A DNA stretch of 64,000 bases from contig JBAYUG010000006.1 of NCBI GenBank assembly GCA_041675325.1, positions 4,650 to 68,649 on the forward strand, read 5' to 3'. Shown here in pieces: positions 61,927 through 64,000 of this stretch (position 1 is the first letter of the stretch; every line of letters begins with the position of its first letter). The notes below the pieces were generated by a model, which saw only the letters and a program-made list of their open reading frames with translations, was not told the DNA's origin and ran no database searches. Origin of the DNA: CAIKZJ01 sp041675325. Its GTDB lineage: Bacteria; Bacteroidota; Ignavibacteria; Tepidaquicellales; Tepidaquicellaceae. Position numbers and translations under genes: made by a program.

Positions 61927-62541
61927 TTAGAATTTCGACAATTGTTGAAAATAATCCATTAAGAGGTTATATGCTGCGGCAATACTCTCACCGAAAACGA
62001 TAAGACCTTCTTTGTGGCCACCCATTACAAGGATTCTCTTTTCTTTTAAATCCTTTTTTTCCCAAAGCCGTTTTACTTCGTAAGCCAATTCAGGAGTACC
62101 ATAAAGTATGCTTTTTGGAGTAGTTGGTACTTTATTTAGAAGTTTATTCCAGAGTTTTAGACTGTGAACATGTATAACGCATTTTATTTCAGGAGAAAGT
62201 TTATAAATTATATCATGAGTCATTGATTCAGAAGAAGCCGGTTTCATACCTGAACAGGATACAAAATTTTTCTTTGCTGAGACAGAATGAACAATTGAGA
62301 AATGATATTTGCGTGCTGTTTTTATACTGCCGGTATCCGAAGCAGATATTATAAATGCTCCGGCGGGTTTATGCAAAACACTGATATTGCCATAACCGAT
62401 GCCGTCTTTATCAGCTCCAATCAGATTATGTTTGTAAAGTTTGTTGCGGCAGGAAACCAAATCGTGAATATCCAAAGAAGAAGGAAGAGGTTTCTTTTCC
62501 CATTCGTAATTAAACTTAATAACACCTTCCTGTTTGTTCAT
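61927..62541 (-). CDS. Class II aldolase/adducin-family protein paired with mtnA
   Basis: 204 residues. Zinc ligands are His124 and His126 (IHVHS) and His176. Glu105 (SSESMTH) lies 19 residues before the first His, exactly as catalytic Glu73 and His92 in L-fuculose-1-phosphate aldolase (FucA). The alternative, methylthioribulose-1-P dehydratase (MtnB), normally lacks a Glu there. So an aldolase that splits 5-deoxy- or methylthio-pentulose phosphate to DHAP and an aldehyde is favoured, from memory of the family. Its start lies 1 bp after the mtnA stop, so they are coupled. Confidence 0.88.
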   Translation of the reverse strand: MNKQEGVIKFNYEWEKKPLPSSLDIHDLVSCRNKLYKHNLIGADKDGIGYGNISVLHKPAGAFIISASDTGSIKTARKYHFSIVHSVSAKKNFVSCSGMKPASSESMTHDIIYKLSPEIKCVIHVHSLKLWNKLLNKVPTTPKSILYGTPELAYEVKRLWEKKDLKEKRILVMGGHKEGLIVFGESIAAAYNLLMDYFQQLSKF

Positions 62542-62542
62542 A

Positions 62543-63658
62543 TCATCTTTGCCAGAATAGTTTCCTTATGCTTTTTTCATTCGGTTTGACAACACCTCTT
62601 TCAGTAATTATTCCGGAAACGTATTTTGAGGGAGTTATATCAAAACCAAAATTCCTGATTTTAACCGACTCAAAAGTAATGAAACCCTTTTTAATATTTC
62701 TACCATCGTAATATTCAGCAAACTTAATTTCATCGGGGCTTCTTTCTTCAACGGGTATCTCTTTAACGCCGTCCTTCATGTTCAGGTCAAAAGAAGACAA
62801 AGGAACAGCAGCATAAAACGGGATTCCATTATCAAAAGCAGCAAGTGCGGTTTTGTATGTTCCTATTTTATTGCACACGTCTCCCGTAAGTGTTGTCCTG
62901 TCTGAACCAACGATAACCATATCGACCATGCTTTTCTGCATAACATAACCGCCTGCATTGTCAGTAATAAGTGTGTAATCTATTCCGTTCTGTTCAAGCT
63001 CCCAGGCAGTGAGTCTGGCACCCTGATTTCGCGGACGTGTTTCTTCAACCCAGACGTGTACCTTCATACCTGCTTCTTTAGCAAGGTAAACAGGGGCAAG
63101 AGCAGTACCATAATCAATGACAGCAAGCCATCCTGCATTGCAGTGAGTTAAGATATTGACTAAACCGTTTTGTTTTTTCGCAGATAATTTCCTGATTATT
63201 TCTCTGCCGTACGTGCCTATCTTTCTGCATGCTCGCACATCATCATTACATATTCGCGATGCTGTATTAAAAGCACTATTTATTTTTGCTGATATGGTTT
63301 TTTGTTTCAGAACTTTTTCAAGAGATATCGTGACAGCCCATTTGAGGTTTACGGCGGTGGGTCTGGCAGAGATAATCAGATTACAAGTTTCAAATACATA
63401 CTTATCAACGTCGTCAGGTCTTTTATACTTCCTTTTTGCTTCAAGCAAAGACAGATAAACTCCATAAGCTCCTGCAGCACCAATTAACGGGGCTCCCCTT
63501 ACTGTCATGTTTTTAATTGCATCGAACATACCTTGTGAGGATTTGATTTCTGCAATTTCAAATCTGAAAGGAAGCATGTTCTGGTTGATAGCAAACACAA
63601 CTTCTTTTTTCTGTTTATTGATCCAGATTGTTCTGTATTTTTTACCGTTTATGAGCAT
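62543..63658 (-). CDS. mtnA: S-methyl-5-thioribose-1-phosphate isomerase
   Basis: 371 residues of the eIF2B-related family. Isomerises methylthioribose 1-phosphate (and, in the DHAP shunt, 5-deoxyribose 1-phosphate) to the ribulose form. Conserved TVRGAPLIGAAGAYG (52-66), catalytic Cys173 in THCNAG, and Asp253 in VGSDRTTLTGDVCNKIGT are present. Together with the class II aldolase gene 1 bp downstream it forms a salvage unit for SAM-derived 5'-deoxynucleosides. mtnN, mtnK or mtnP are not in this window. Confidence 0.95.
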   Translation of the reverse strand: MLINGKKYRTIWINKQKKEVVFAINQNMLPFRFEIAEIKSSQGMFDAIKNMTVRGAPLIGAAGAYGVYLSLLEAKRKYKRPDDVDKYVFETCNLIISARPTAVNLKWAVTISLEKVLKQKTISAKINSAFNTASRICNDDVRACRKIGTYGREIIRKLSAKKQNGLVNILTHCNAGWLAVIDYGTALAPVYLAKEAGMKVHVWVEETRPRNQGARLTAWELEQNGIDYTLITDNAGGYVMQKSMVDMVIVGSDRTTLTGDVCNKIGTYKTALAAFDNGIPFYAAVPLSSFDLNMKDGVKEIPVEERSPDEIKFAEYYDGRNIKKGFITFESVKIRNFGFDITPSKYVSGIITERGVVKPNEKSIRKLFWQR

Positions 63659-63719
63659 AGTTTATAAAAATAGCTATTTCGTACAATGTAAAACACACTA
63701 TATTGAAGGAAAGAAAGAC

Positions 63720-63885
63720 AGGACAAAGAAAAACTTTACCATAGAGGCGCACAGAGCGCACAGAGAGAAAAATTAATTTATTGATATGAGAAAGAGATAC
63801 AGAAAAATAAATTTAACCGCAGAGAACGCAGAGAGCGCAGAGAGAAAATCAATTTATTGATAAGAGCAAGAGCTTTAACCACTAA
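63720..63885. repeat. Composite intergenic repeat, CGCAGAG type, two core copies
   Basis: Two copies of the module: 9-bp CGCACAGAG or CGCAGAGAA units, then AAAATTAATTTATTGATATGAGA (63777) and AAATCAATTTATTGATAAGAGC (63853), 76 bp apart. The remaining sequence to the window end (63659-64000) has no supported gene. Confidence 0.85.
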
Positions 63886-64000
63886 GATACTGTGTTAAAA
63901 GTCAACTCAAAACATACCGTATGTTTTGCAATATATTATTTTACTTCTATGCCATTTTATAATTTGGATCATAAGCAGTTCCATTTTTCCATAGAGCGTA

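Overview
The window is an A+T-rich (by eye about 36-38% GC), densely coded bacterial chromosome segment. It most resembles the Ignavibacteria (Bacteroidota/Chlorobiota side). Four secreted proteins end in the type IX secretion (T9SS type A) sorting domain with its N-Y/F-P-N-P-F-N-P signature. Other family hallmarks are a DUF4270-like lipoprotein, a DUF5686 outer-membrane protein, YCF48/BNR-type secreted repeat proteins, a DUF1573 protein and weak Shine-Dalgarno sites. No tRNA, rRNA, CRISPR array, prophage or insertion sequence was recognised.

Layout. 1-5071 (+): end of a T9SS repeat protein, urocanase, dihydroorotate dehydrogenase, rhomboid protease. 5068-8020 (-): an ECF sigma factor operon with a DUF4097 lipoprotein, a DUF6249-like protein, a YARHG lipoprotein and a small membrane protein. 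8156-12019 (-): a tight four-gene operon of two D-Ala-D-Ala-ligase-like ATP-grasp enzymes, a GNAT acetyltransferase and a lysine 2,3-aminomutase. This is the most intriguing locus. 12235-15423: lipoprotein thioredoxin, then FkbM methyltransferase, GT2 and GT4 glycosyltransferases. 16016-19595 (+): LemA, a nucleotidyltransferase fused to a degenerate phosphomannomutase, and a PtsN-like IIA protein. 19640-24940: methylmalonyl-CoA epimerase; a PhoU-like/PiT phosphate uptake pair; SDR, META lipoprotein and TPR protein. 24989-27627 (-): DUF1573, MauE-like and rhodanese genes, then ruvB. 27692-32591: small membrane protein, methyltransferase and flippase, then VanZ and GDP-mannose dehydratase. 32645-40713 (-): housekeeping genes (prenyl synthase, tatC, glyA, rpiB), outer-membrane proteins, a GmhB-like phosphatase, glycogen synthase. 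41438-50037 (-): secreted proteins (subtilase, BNR protein, M28 peptidase, thioredoxin-like, CxxCH protein, DUF5686 protein). 50034-56815 (-): rsmG, proton pyrophosphatase, pth, rplY, hydroxyacid dehydrogenase and glycerate kinase. 57102-59965 (+): SDR, phenylalanine hydroxylase, GT2. 59976-63658 (-): orphan radical SAM protein, then class II aldolase and mtnA.

Several intergenic gaps of 0.3-0.7 kb carry no genes. They hold an unusual composite repeat: degenerate 9-11 bp tandem repeats of several flavours (CACAGAGAA, CACGGATTA, CGCAAAGGA types), followed in many copies by a more constant core starting TTTATTG. These are described as repeats and as findings.

Functional assignments rest on motifs read from the translations and on family knowledge. 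No database search was run.
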